Under the pieces are notes generated by a model that saw nothing but the letters and a program-made list of their open reading frames with translations, did no database searches and was not told the DNA's origin. 64,000 bases of DNA from Apteryx mantelli (lineage: Eukaryota > Chordata > Aves > Apterygiformes > Apterygidae), in assembly GCF_036417845.1 (NCBI RefSeq), contig NC_089981.1, positions 83,989,268 to 84,053,267 on the forward strand, written 5' to 3'. A program made the translations under genes and the position numbers. Of the stretch, positions 13,438-25,520 are shown one piece after another (the stretch's first letter is position 1; each line of letters opens with the position of its first letter).

Positions 13438-14286
13438 AGCAGACATCAAGAACATCAACAACTACAGTAGTGAATAATGGGGGAATCTGGAGTGAAACAT
13501 CTCTGTTCTTACACCTTACTGCAAATTTATTGTTCTTTTTTTTTTCCTCAACACCATAATCTTAGAAACATAAAACTTGGAAGCAGTGCTTTTCCCCTGC
13601 TGCTTCTGCACTTAGAATATTTGCAATCACTTGTGTCAAGCACTAAAGTATAGTAAAGAGAAAAGTGTACTAGATGTGTTTTTTTGTGTTGCTTATAAAG
13701 TGCATGATGGTGAGAGCCTAAATAATATTGACCCCTTTTATTTTATTTTTTTAGTGTTTTTCCTTCTTCTATTGGCATCGCTTCTATAACTTTTAATGTT
13801 ACATGTGGCTAGGGGCTTTCCTGCTTAGCGCACTGATGCAATAGTTAAAATTGCTTCTACGTCACTGGGTTGCTGGTTGGATTCATCTTTATTAACTATA
13901 TAGAATTGTAGACTGATGTTTTAGTGTTTTCCAGCACAAATGAAATAAACAGTAATCAGTACTTATAGTAATCAGTTTTGTATAACTCAAAAAAATGAAA
14001 ACAAAACCCAGTACTTTTGTCGTAAGGGATTGACAGGCTAATTTACATGTATGGTAACTGGAAAGTTCCAGCTTGTTAAATTTATTACAATTTGTATTAC
14101 ATTCTCTGTAGTTCCTAATGGACTTAATTATGGACTCTGAATATTTGCACTTATGTACTTGATACCGAATGCAGAAATAAATGTTACTAAATGTAAAAAG
14201 TTCTCCCTCTTGTTGCCACTGGGATTCTTTTAGCATTGCAAACTGGACACTGGACAAGGTGTAAAATGAAACATGGAAGATTAGTT

Positions 14287-14317
<31 letters not shown>

Positions 14318-14700
14318 GTGATCCACGCACACCTTGCATTACGAAATGGTGCAGTCCAACAAGATTTTCCGTAGTACATAGCTTGTCTATCAATTGCACA
14401 TCTTGATGAGGAAAGATGGAAATAAAAGAAAGTTCTTAGCGCTGTAGTTTGTTTATTGTGTTGGTGTTTCTTAGTGTATTACAGGAACATGAAGTAATTG
14501 TCTCTTCCCCTATTTGCATGTTGTGCAAATCATAAGTAACCCCTCATGAGAGGGGTCAGCACAACACAAAGAACTTCAGTTTCCTTGTGTTCACATTACT
14601 GTTATCCAAATCATTCTTTGAAATGTGTTTTAAGCTGTGGGATCAATACTGAACCCAGAGGCTGGGAACTAAAATAAACATTTGCTTTCATTCAAAGGTG
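13438..14700 (+). other. RTN1: RTN1 3' untranslated region and candidate poly(A) signals
   Basis: After the stop codon there is no further coding sequence. AATAAA hexamers occur at 13944-13949, 14176-14181, 14421-14426 and 14673-14678. A UTR of about 1 kb ending after 14421 would be usual for the gene, but I cannot tell which signal is used. A (TC)n tract at 14287-14312 lies inside it. Confidence 0.6.
14287..14312 (+). repeat. (TC)n microsatellite
   Basis: About 13 uninterrupted TC units sit in the probable RTN1 3' UTR. Read on the minus strand this gives an Arg/Glu alternating ORF, which is an artefact of the dinucleotide repeat. Confidence 0.95.
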
Positions 14701-17700
14701 ATTCACAAGGGTGTTTTAATGTCAACATTTGGGGTTTGAGAATGATCAGACTAAGAGAAATGACAGTCAAACATCTATCTAAATTGCTTCAAAACGAAGA
14801 ACTGGTTATCTGACAAATGATTTGTCTATTTGTGAAATATATCTATTTGCTGTGGAAAATCTTGATTTTTTTTTGTATAAAATTATGAACATCAAAACAT
14901 TTTCAGCCAAACTGCTTTTAGTTTTTCCTCTTTTTCTAACACAAAAGTGATATTTTTATGCCAAATATTTTTTCCACAAAGAACTAGATCCTTAAACATT
15001 TATCTAAAATTTTTGAATTGATTTTTTTTCCTTATATTTATTCATTTAATTCACCTTCATCACAGTTATATATGGACATACTGACCATCTATCATAGATC
15101 AGGCTGCAGTTTTGTTTGCCTGTGTACAAATGTACAACACAAATGGTATGAGAAGTAGGTAGAGACACTGGTAAGGCTTTGGGCTAGTTAATCCTTGTGA
15201 TGAGTCTCAGTTACCCTTTTTTTCATTTAAGATATATATTTAAATATTCTTAATATTCTTGTTTGGTCTCATTGAAAAATACTAGAATGTCTTTTAAATG
15301 TCACCTGCATCTAGATACAAACATCTTTTGTCAATCGACAACTGAATGCTTCAAGGTGACGTGTTGCTTTTGATCAAACTGAATATGTTTGTTTTAACAT
15401 GTATAGTTGGCAGCCAGGAGTTAAAGTACACCACCACCCATCTGCTGTTTTAACTGCCTTATGGACTTTTCTACTAGTGCATTCAAATGGCTAGTCTATC
15501 TCCCGTATCTCCTGTGTAGACCATACGAGCGTCCTGGAGAATAAAGATTGGCCTTCAACACTCTTATTACTTACAAGATTAGCTGGTGGGCCCAACAGCT
15601 TAATTTGGAAAATAAGTACATTTAATGTCCCATCCCACTATCTCATAAATATATTTCCCCCCAGTTCCATCTATGCAGTTATACAAGCCTCCAACAATGC
15701 TGAACCTTAAGCAGGATTTAAAGGCTTCATCTCCTAAATATTCTGAAATAAAACAAAATAAAACAAAATCTCCTGGCAGAATCTGAATATTCTAAAGAGG
15801 CTAAACCAAGAGAGACACTCCCATTCTCCCTGTGTTCTCCAGCTTTATCCTCTCCAAAATCCAGAGCCTTCAACTCCAGGCTCCCCTCACCCTGACTGCA
15901 GCCCACAAACCCACCTCTCCAACATATGTCTTTACTTCCCTGCTTCTCATTCCTCACACTGCCTTTCCAAACCAGCACCCAAGCTTCCTTGCAGCCACTG
16001 GGCCTTTGCATATATTTGACAGTAATAGCTGGCAAATGGGCAAGTCCTGCTGAGCAGCTGGCATGGGTCAATGTGCTGGGTGGAACCAGCTGGGTGGTCC
16101 TGCTGAGATGCAGGAGAAGCAGAGGACCTCAGCCAGGGCTTGGATCACTTGTGCTGTTTGCCAGCACTGCCTGTGATGAGCACTGTCACCTTCCTGGGAT
16201 CCCAGCAGGACTTTCCATGCCACCTTTGACCAGGGGAGCTTGAAAAAAGCCTTCATGCCAGTGACTTCTGTAAGCCTTGTTTACAAATCTCTGCTAACTA
16301 ATGGCCTGGTGCTGCCATACAGCTCACAACCACAGATCGCCTGTGCACACAGGCAGGGAAAGTCTGCGACACCCTTGGTGCTCCCCAGCAGGTCTCATTC
16401 ATAGAGCAGCATTGCAGGAAGGGGTTACGCTTATGCCTTTTTTTTGGTTTTCAGACAAGTAGAAGAATAATCTGGTAGGAAAAACAATGACACTGAGCTA
16501 CATTTATTAATTTTTTTTTTGAATGAATACCTTTATATGGCTGAAGATACTTAGCACAATGACTCAAATTCTGGAGCTGAGCTGTGCACTGAGGTACGCA
16601 GGCTGCAAGGCCCTTTTGTTTGATCTTCATTTGCATTCAAAGTGAAGAGCAGCCATGGACAAGCTTGACTGGCAAAAGCTGCACACTTGCCAGGGTTTCT
16701 AGGCAGAGAAAACCTGAGAAGCAGCTCAGACTGCCTGGGCAAAATGTGTGTGTCTGTGTGTGGCATGGGGATGATCAAACACCATAAAATATTTGCAGTC
16801 CTCTCAAAAATGCTTCAAAATGTTCCTCACTGAGGGAACCTGGATATCACACCATGTCACTAGTGCTCCAGGAAACAGGTTGTCCCCTGAGTTCAAAGGC
16901 TGCTTTAATAAGAAGTGGAAGCGCATGGATCTTTTGAAGACCCCTCTATTGAAATGAGGCTGTTCAGGTGGTTGCAGTTAGGTGTGTGCTAAGTGCCTTA
17001 CCCAAGCAGTGTCTCCCTCACTCTGTCTCTGGGCAGGTTGAGTTACTTCTGCTGATACCCCCTATATGAAGAGGCAGCTCAGAGATTTTAAAGGTGGATG
17101 TCTCAGGTGTGAGGCTTGTCTAGATGCAAGGGATAGGCCTGGGCCAAGCCTTTACGTGGCTGGCCAATGTAAGGACAAGAGCTGTGTTTAGACTTGCTCA
17201 ATACAGTATTGCTGTTTCAGAGATTTGAAATCAGGAGTGGAGTGCTGTGGGGAGAATGATATTGATAGAAGATATCATCAGAACATCTATACTTACAGGG
17301 TATGGATTTTCTTAGGCTTTATGGCTTTAAAATATGTTCTGCATCTTTTCACCTGTGCCTTCCATAAGCATTATAAGCCTGCTCCTCAACTGCTGCTTAC
17401 TACAGAGAGGTTTGTTAGTTACAGAAGAGCTCTGTCAGTGCTTTATGTCACTTGAATATCTTGGCTAAGTATCTTGAAATGAATGCTCCATGGGTTGTTT
17501 GACATGAAATGTGAATAGTCTGTAATGTCTTTGGTTTTGATTCCCTGCTTCTTAGTGCCTTAGCAATATTCTAGGCTTCTACCAGCATATGTACTTACCT
17601 CTGAGCTGTTACCGATCTCTTTTATGCTTTTTCTGCTCTTTAATATTAATCTAGTGAGAGTAGGATCATAAAATACATTCGTGTCAGGAAAGCCCTGGAA

Positions 17701-20700
17701 TTTGGAGGAGATAAGAATGATAGACTATTCTGCAAGCAGCTAATCCAGTTAAAGAGAGACTGTCTTCCTCCCCATGAGGAAGCTTTTGCCATCTCCCTGC
17801 ACATCTTCAGATGGCAGCTGGCTCCCATCCCTCTCCTGGTGGGTTGCAAGCTGGCTCGCTCCAAGTTTACCAGCCTTTCCTTTGCCATATGATCCCAATG
17901 AAATATGTGGCAAGCCCATGTTTGCCCAGCGTGACTTGCAGCTACCAAGTGCTCTGTATTTCCTCCTGGCTCTTCTTAATATTTTCTTTTCTCAAGCACA
18001 GAAAAAAGTGCTCCATCAGTGAACTTGCCTGCGAGCTTCCTGGGAAGCAGGGAGTCAGTGGAGCTGAGGCTGCTGGCATGAAAGAGCCTGGTAAAATTGC
18101 CTGGCATGTGCAGCTGCTGTGGGACAAATGATATTTGGATACAGGTGAGAGATGTTCCCTGAGAAAAGAATCAATAGCCATCATGCCTGAAAAAAGGAGG
18201 GGGAACGTTTCTAGTTATTTCTGCCAGGCTTTTTTGCTGCTCAGTCTCTTCACATGAGAGGGTGGGTGAACTCTGCCCTCTGCCAGGATAGCGGAAAGAC
18301 TTGTGCTCTGGCAAGCTCTAGTTGACTGGGACGTGTCCCGTCTCTGCATGGCCCATGCTCTCTTCTTCCCTTTCTTTCCTGCTCTGCCTCAGCTGAAGAG
18401 CTGCTGAAAATAAAGGGATGGGAAAGGACTGCAGAAAGAGTCTAATCTAAGAAAGCCATAGGACAAAGTAGCCCTGTCCCTGACATGCTTTCATTGCCTT
18501 TAGCTCCTGTCTGCCCCTGAACTTGCAAGTCAGACTCATTTCTCATGTTCACTGAATATCAAAGTGATTTACCCTCAAGGTTGCAATTTATGCCTCCTTA
18601 TGGCTCTTTTTAAGCTGCAGAATAATTCAGTCCAGTGAAGCTAATTGGCATTCACAGTAAGACCCCTCTGCATACATTTCCCTTTATGAGGGAGCTGTAA
18701 AGAGGGTATTGGTTATGTTTTCCATCTCTGATTTAGCCAAAGTGATGTAAAGTAGCCCAGACCAGTCCAGAAATGTCTAAAATGTTTTATAGGCGTGACT
18801 AAAAATGAAAAAAGGGACAAGTAACATCCAGATAGTGGGGTGGCTTGAATAGCAGATGTCTTTACACAAAATATTCTTCACTTGCCAAATTAGACATGAG
18901 ACCTAATTTCATTCCTCCTAATTCCACAGATGCTGCTTGGAGAAAGCACCATGCACACAATTATTAGCCTGTTATGCTGAGTGAAAAAGTATTGCCTCCA
19001 GCACAGCAAAAACGTAATTACTGAATGGTTACCAGCAGAACATCAGCTTCACTTGTCAGTTATCAGCAAATTTGCAGCACTTAATTAGGAAGAGGTGGGG
19101 CTGTAACTCTCTCAGAAGAACTCATTTGAGGAGGCATCTTTTCTATCTCCTCTAGGCAGAAACTTTAAAGGCCTGCAAACCTCCCCCCTTTAAATCTAGA
19201 GAGTTTACAACCTTTTCCAGTTGAAATATTGAGCTGTGATGAACTAAGAAAAGCAAACAAGCAAAAAAGGACACTTCAACTTTTCACATGTCAGCTTAAA
19301 AGAAAACTGAGGACTATAAACATACTGATACAACTAGTGTCACTTTTTGAACTTTCAGATATAAGCTTAAATTTTTCTTCAGACATTAGATTGTAACCAA
19401 GAATCTCTCTCATTTGCAAGTGGTTTATCCTGCCCACTTTCCCAGCAGCAATCACAAGTCTATGACTCACATACTATACCAATAGCGCAAATTAAAAGTA
19501 AAACATTGTTTCTGCTGTCGCTTAGCCAAAGGTACTCCTACACCTCTCCAGTCACAAGAAACTTGAGTGAATCTCTCTTTCTCTTCAGTGAAATTCTGTG
19601 GACTTTGTTACATGGGTCAAACTATGGTATCATAACCCAAGTTTTCCAAAAGATATCAAAGAAGGTATTATATCTGGAGTCTTTGATAGGGTGTTACAAG
19701 AAACATTATGAGTGAAATGGATAAAATGGTGATTCAAAAGCAGATGGTAATTGACAGTATTAAAAGGAAAGTTCAGTAGTGAAGCTTCCCAAGCATTGGC
19801 CGTATTTCATCTTCTCATTAATAAAATGACAATACATGCCCCAGATGCAGAAGATGCTAGTTAGCTAAAGATATGAAGTTGTAAAGTAGTGGAAAAGCAG
19901 GGGACAATTGGGATGCCATATGGAAAGAGTAGGATAAGCTTGAAGCCTGTGAGCAATAAAAATTGGATGATATTTTGCATCACAAATGCAAGGATATGTC
20001 CTTGACTGATAACAGAAAATTCTGTTGTTGGCTAGAAGGTCACTGAATAGAAACAAGTATTGAGGAGAAAAACCTGAGTGTCCTGGTTGAATACAGGATG
20101 ATGGTCCTCGCTGGTGCAGAGAAATGCTTTTGATATTCAGGGGAATGTAGGGCCCATCACATGAAATGTGTCTAGAAGAGTCTGGCTTTATTAATCTAGC
20201 AAAATGAAGGCCAGGAAAGGAAATAATTGCTTGTCACAAGTACACTGGAGGTAAACACAAGGAAGGCTGAAAGCTGTTTAAGCTAGCTTAGTGCTGACAC
20301 AGGACAACATTACCATGAATATATTGGATTTAGCACTTAGGAGGTGGTTCCTATGCATTACAGCCGTGACATTGCAGAATGGCCACCTGGTCAGAGCAGT
20401 GGGACAAAAAGTTTTGAATAAGTTTTGAGATAGAGCTCAGTAGCTTTCTGAAAAGGATTGTATGATATGGGAGCTGTAGCAGATATGGTGTGAACTGAAC
20501 AACCCCGGAGGTGCCTTCCCTCTGTGCTTTCAGAGATCCTTTCTCGTCTTGGACTCTGTCAGTCATATTCAGCTCCCTGGCTGCCCTTCTACACTAACCC
20601 AATGTGCTTCACCTTCCCTCACAGAGGCCGACAACCCTGCTTCTTCCTTCTCCTCTCCTTCATTTGCATTCAAAGCCCTAGGTTTCTAGAGGAAAAAGTC

Positions 20701-23700
20701 ACTCCCAGCTTTGTGCAGCTGGCAGGAGATGCAGGAGTACCTCTGTCAGCAAATAACAGAAAAGCATATATGTAAAACACCCAGCTGAAGAAGTAACTAA
20801 GAAAGCAAAACACTTTCAAAACAGAGGTAGTCCTTTCTTAATGGTGTGAGCTGTAGCACTGACACCCCACCTTCCCCTGTCTCTTCAGACATGCTTTCTT
20901 CCATTCTGCTTTTCACTCTGTCCTTCCATCTTCTTGTGTAGCTTTTCAGCTGGTGTAAATTAGTACAGATCTTTTGAAATAAAAAGAAAAACATAATACT
21001 CAGGGTCTTGCTCTGTTATCTTTCTCCTCAGATAATTCTTCAGCACTGCTCAGTATCTTCTCTTAGGCCCTCTATGGCTGTAAAATATTTGTGACTAATA
21101 AACAGTATATCCACTTTGGATATCATCTTGTATAATATAGGAAGAAGACTAGAGTATTGGTCAGTAGGCATTTGGCCTCAGCAAGGCCAAGACTTCACTC
21201 TTGAGTAACCTCCCAAGTCTTATGGCATGGATCGTGCAATAGTTTGATATTCTAACTTGTTCAGCAAGTCAGTGGAGGCATAATGGATTGCTATTAATGT
21301 TTTAAACTTATATGTGACCTTGATGAATGTGTGTGCACTCCAATTTTGATATGTGTGCTACAGCTAGATGTGGAAGTATTCTTAGAGCCTTGGAAATCGT
21401 AATGACAATGTTGTAGACCACATTACAATGCAATACTTGCAATATACTTATAACAGCTGCCTTGTGCAATGCAATTACAATACTTGTCTTTGAGTGTCTA
21501 TTTCCATATTGTTTCATTTTGGAAGAGATGGGCGTGTTCTAGTTCTTTTTTATGTGATAAGAAATGTTGTTTCACTTGGATATGCATGGGTTAATGCAAA
21601 CCTACTATAAAATTTTCTTTTTGTTCATCACCTGCATTTAACAGGTCCCTTAAGTAATCTGTCATCATTCATGCATGTCTCTAGCTGAGCATACTACAAA
21701 CATTACCTTTAGAAAAAATCAGTGCTAATTGAGATTATAATTCACGGCCAGTTAAAGGTCCTTTAATCATTATTTCTTACAAAGTGTGAACCATTACTTA
21801 ATCTTCCGTATAGAGAGCTAAAAAACAATGCACAAAGAGACAAAGATCCTGAAGCACGACCAAGTGATAAAAATAGGGTCAAAGTTAAGACTGTATACAG
21901 AAATGTAAGTGTACAATTGACTGTTTTTAAATATTTTGGAAAACAATTACATTCCATGCTTTTGGTTTGGAAATTAAAATTTATTAATGGTCAGGAAAAT
22001 TAACACTGGCTCCCACATAAGAGCTATGAACAAGCGCTGTGAATCAGAGTCATTCAAGGTAAGAAACAGCTCTCATACAATGCCAGTTGCCTTGTTGTTG
22101 GAATAAGCAGATGGTGATTCCCCATGTGGCTCTTTTGGTGCTAAAAGTGATGTTGCAAGAGATGATTGCAGGGAGCCACACACATTTTTTTCCCAGCAGT
22201 TATTGCACTAGCGCATTAACCATCAGACAGTGTCTGTGTTTGTTTAGCAGTAGGAAGATATCCCAGATGCTCATCTGATAGGACGAATGGATCTACTGAA
22301 GTCAGAGCAGCTCTCTCAAGATCATATGAACTCTAAGCTTGGACCATTCTCTTTGGGGAAAAAACGATTGACCTTGTCATTGATTATTAGCTACCAATCT
22401 TTGAGATCCCAAGAAAGGTTTTCCAGGCTCAACAGGGATATCCAGGCACCAGTGAGGCCAGCATTAGACTTGTGACAAAATTTTAAAGGCTTTTCAACTC
22501 TTGCAGATGAAGATGAGGCTTCATGTCTCCTCTTGTTTCCTGGGGGTTAGGAAGATGTTATAATGACAGTCTGTTCAGTGTCTCCGAGTATGAATCCTGT
22601 TTGATGTGACATGTTGTTGTGGGCAGGGAAAACAGAAACCACATTAGAATACATTTGGGTTGAGATGAATATGTTAATACAAATGACTGCAAAAAAAGCA
22701 AGTTTTCTCCTGCATAAATAAATGGAAGGAAAAATCTACTGAATTCCCTTCTTATTAGCTTTTACTCTCTGATAAACTTGCCAGGAAGCAGATCGTTTTT
22801 GACAGATGTAAATTTTCATTCATGTTGAACATGTATTATCTTTATTTATGTTCAGGCTGTGACTTGTACTGAAAGGAATGAGGAGCAGATCCTCCTAGAC
22901 AACATTACAAGAGCTGCCAGGACATTAAGCCTGAGTAAACAGGGATAAACTGAAGCTGCACTGCCCAATTGCTCTCACCATTAGGCTGGGCAGGGATTTG
23001 ACTGTCCCCCTTTGCTGATCAATGTGCTAGCAGTAATTTATTTCTGATACAGGCCAGCAATAAATTCCTAGAAGTATGGAGCTGGAGATCAGCAATTGTG
23101 TCTCAAAGTATCGCTGAGTTTAAATGTCCTGCTGCTGTTTTAAAGCCATTCTAGTTTATGACCTATCTTTTGCTCATATGTGGGCACTTTGTATGTCTAT
23201 ATCACATTCATCAACCTCATTTTTGACAAGAGTTTGAAAGTAACATCTGCAGATAAGGTCATGGTGGAATTGCACAGGCAGTGTGACTGCAGTTGAAAAG
23301 GCCTATCTCTAGAAGAGAAGATAGCCCTGCACATGATCTTCTCTGTAAAAGCCACTAGAAATTTTTGGGACATCTCCCTAATTTGCTGTTAAGTGTTAAA
23401 GAGCTTGAAGTTTCTTGCAGCTCTGTGGGAGTGTTTTAAGTTCTGCAGAAGCCTTGTCTTGAAAATATGTTTGAAAAAAAGTTACTATTTCACAACAGAA
23501 GTCTTGATTTTAGGCTATTTTTGCAGAAAATGGTTATATTTCATTAGGAAACATGAAAATAACTATTATTTTTCCCATTAAAATCTAAAAATTCCTCTGA
23601 GATATTTTGCCAGGCTATTTGTATTACCACAGCAGTGGGGCCATAATTTGGGGGGGAAAAATCCAAGAAGAATGGGTAAGTTACTGCCTAGAAATGCTTA

Positions 23701-25130
23701 AGACAGAATTGCTTGAAGAGGAAACCACCTCTAGTTTTTCCTCAAGTATAATTTCCAGCTGAGGGACTAAATTCACAGAGAGAACTGAGAACTTGCCCCC
23801 AGTGCCTTGGTATCATAGAAATCAGTCTGTTTGTTTGCCCCAGAGATGCCTGAATTTCCACTAGTGGTCAGGCACAAAACTACCTATGCTCTGGAAGCAC
23901 TAAGTTTATTGAAGCCTGACTCCTTCTGAAGACCTAAAATGATTTTCAGAAAAATGATCCTTCCCATCTTCTGACCAAAAGCCTCATCTTGTAGCACAAC
24001 TACCAGATTGGTCTTGTGCAAAGAACAGATGACTTTGTTGTTGTTGTTTTAGATGAATTTATGGACATGTCTTCTACTAGCTCAGGGGTTACTATGTTCA
24101 CCCAGATGCTGTTATTCTGCCTGCAGTGAAATGATGATATGAATACAGCAATTTTATGCCATAATTGAGACCAGTGAAACTGGAGGCACTTTGCATAGTC
24201 AGACTACAGAAGAGTGTTGGTGGAAGTGTGCCAGTTGCAAGGACGCTGGTGGCACATATCTCCTGCCAGCTTCAGGAGGAGGTAAGGACCCCTCTTAGGA
24301 CCAGGCTTTGTGCGAGTACCCAGTATATAGGGTTAACAGCAGATTATTTATTACGTGGCAGTTCTTGGCATAGTTCAATTTTGAAAGCAATTTGTCAGCG
24401 TGCTGGAGGTGAGAGATGGCTCCACCTCTGCTGATCGTCCCTTGCTGAGCCATAAATTGAGACCGACTGGGAACAAAGAAGGTCTCCAGCAACAGCTTGG
24501 CAGGGTGGTAGCAGCCATAAATATGTAGGAAAGAAAGGGGCTGTTTCATAACAAGCTGGTTATCTCCAGAGTAAAATTTCACTACTTGCTACTACACTTT
24601 TTCTGGATAATCATAAAGAAGTGATGCTATCCTGCTATTTGTCTCTATAAACCTAGTCCACACAGAAATAATCAAGTGGTACCTGATATTCCTCCATACA
24701 ATGGTGTGATTCGGTATTTCATCTCAAATTTTGAAGAGAGGGTATTTTTTATTAGAGGCCGTTTTCAATGTGATAAGGCAAGTACAGACAACTTCATTAA
24801 AAAAAAAACTTTTTAGCTATTCTATACCCACAGAAAAGCTTCAAAATGTGGCTCAAACGTAGCCTGAAGGCTCGGAAAAGCAAACAAAGAATCTAAGCTT
24901 TATTATTAATGTTTTTAAACCTTGTACGTTTTGAGAGGTTGGGACGACAGCATACTCTCCAAGGCCAGGAATTATCGAGTTTAACTGCTAGGACCTAAAA
25001 ATACTGTATGTATTATATTTTCTGAGAATGCCATGTAATGTGTGGACCAAGACTTTCTTAGGTTTATTGCATCATTTGAATCCGAGTTTGACTCAATTTA
25101 GTGTCTGTGGGAGAGGAAGGCCTCAAACTA
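14701..25130. other. RTN1-CCDC175 intergenic region, no gene recognised
   Basis: Ten kilobases hold only short chance ORFs, none with splice-consistent homologous peptides on either strand. Decayed interspersed-repeat-like sequence is likely around 19.7-20.4 kb but could not be classified. AT-rich blocks with TAATTA-type motifs at about 18.88-19.10 kb and 22.80-23.11 kb have the look of conserved non-coding elements, which only alignment can test. Non-coding RNA genes cannot be excluded. Confidence 0.6.
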
Positions 25131-25411
25131 TCAATCAGCATGCGGCTCGCGACACTGATGAGAATTTCTGATCGAAAAAGTGACTTCAACCGGCCCGAAA
25201 AAACGACTTGGGCGAGTAATGTCAGCGCCCAAACAACAGCCCAAAGCAGAGCGGGGCTCTTTAGCCTCGTTAATCTGTAATCAGGGCCCGGGTGGCACCC
25301 CGCGAGGTCTGCGCGTGAGGGGGACGCGCTCTGTCCCTGTCCCTGGGGTCCCTCTGTCCCTCTGCCAGCCCCAGGGTGGGGTGGGCCACCCCGCCCTGCC
25401 CGCCAGGCCAG

Positions 25412-25425
25412 GTTGCCATGGCAAC
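25412..25425. promoter_or_regulatory. Palindromic RFX X-box GTTGCCATGGCAAC
   Basis: The 14 bases fit the X-box consensus GTNRCC-N(0-3)-RGYAAC with a 2-base spacer, both half-sites perfect. RFX factors drive many ciliary and sperm-axoneme genes through such sites close to the start. A half-site copy (CCATAGCAAC) follows 30 bases downstream in the duplicated unit. Binding is inferred from sequence only. Confidence 0.7.
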
Positions 25426-25474
25426 GGCGAGGCCTGCACAGGCCGCCATAGCAACGGTGAGGCCTGCACAGGCC
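25415..25474 (+). repeat. 30-bp tandem duplication in CCDC175 5' region
   Basis: Two 30-base units (25415-25444 and 25445-25474) differ at two positions and are followed by a third partial copy that contains the GCCGCCATGG start. Because 30 is divisible by 3 the units stay in frame and would encode ATARPAQAAI / ATVRPAQAAM if the upstream ATG at 25418 were used. Confidence 0.85.
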
Positions 25475-25477
25475 GCC

Positions 25478-25520
25478 ATGGCGGTGTCGCGGGCTGCCCT
25501 CGGCCGCCTGCAGGGCCTGG
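25478..25520 (+). CDS. CCDC175: CCDC175 exon 1 (start codon)
   Basis: The exon encodes MAVSRAALGRLQGL plus one base before the gtaggt donor. Joining to exon 2 makes Glu, giving GLEKQLKNEDYVF. It lies in the CpG island with a perfect Kozak context. Confidence 0.7.

Noticed and set aside
13892-14332. 146-codon minus-strand ORF
   Set aside because: Contains an Arg/Glu run created by the (TC)n repeat and lies in the RTN1 3' UTR; no family resemblance.
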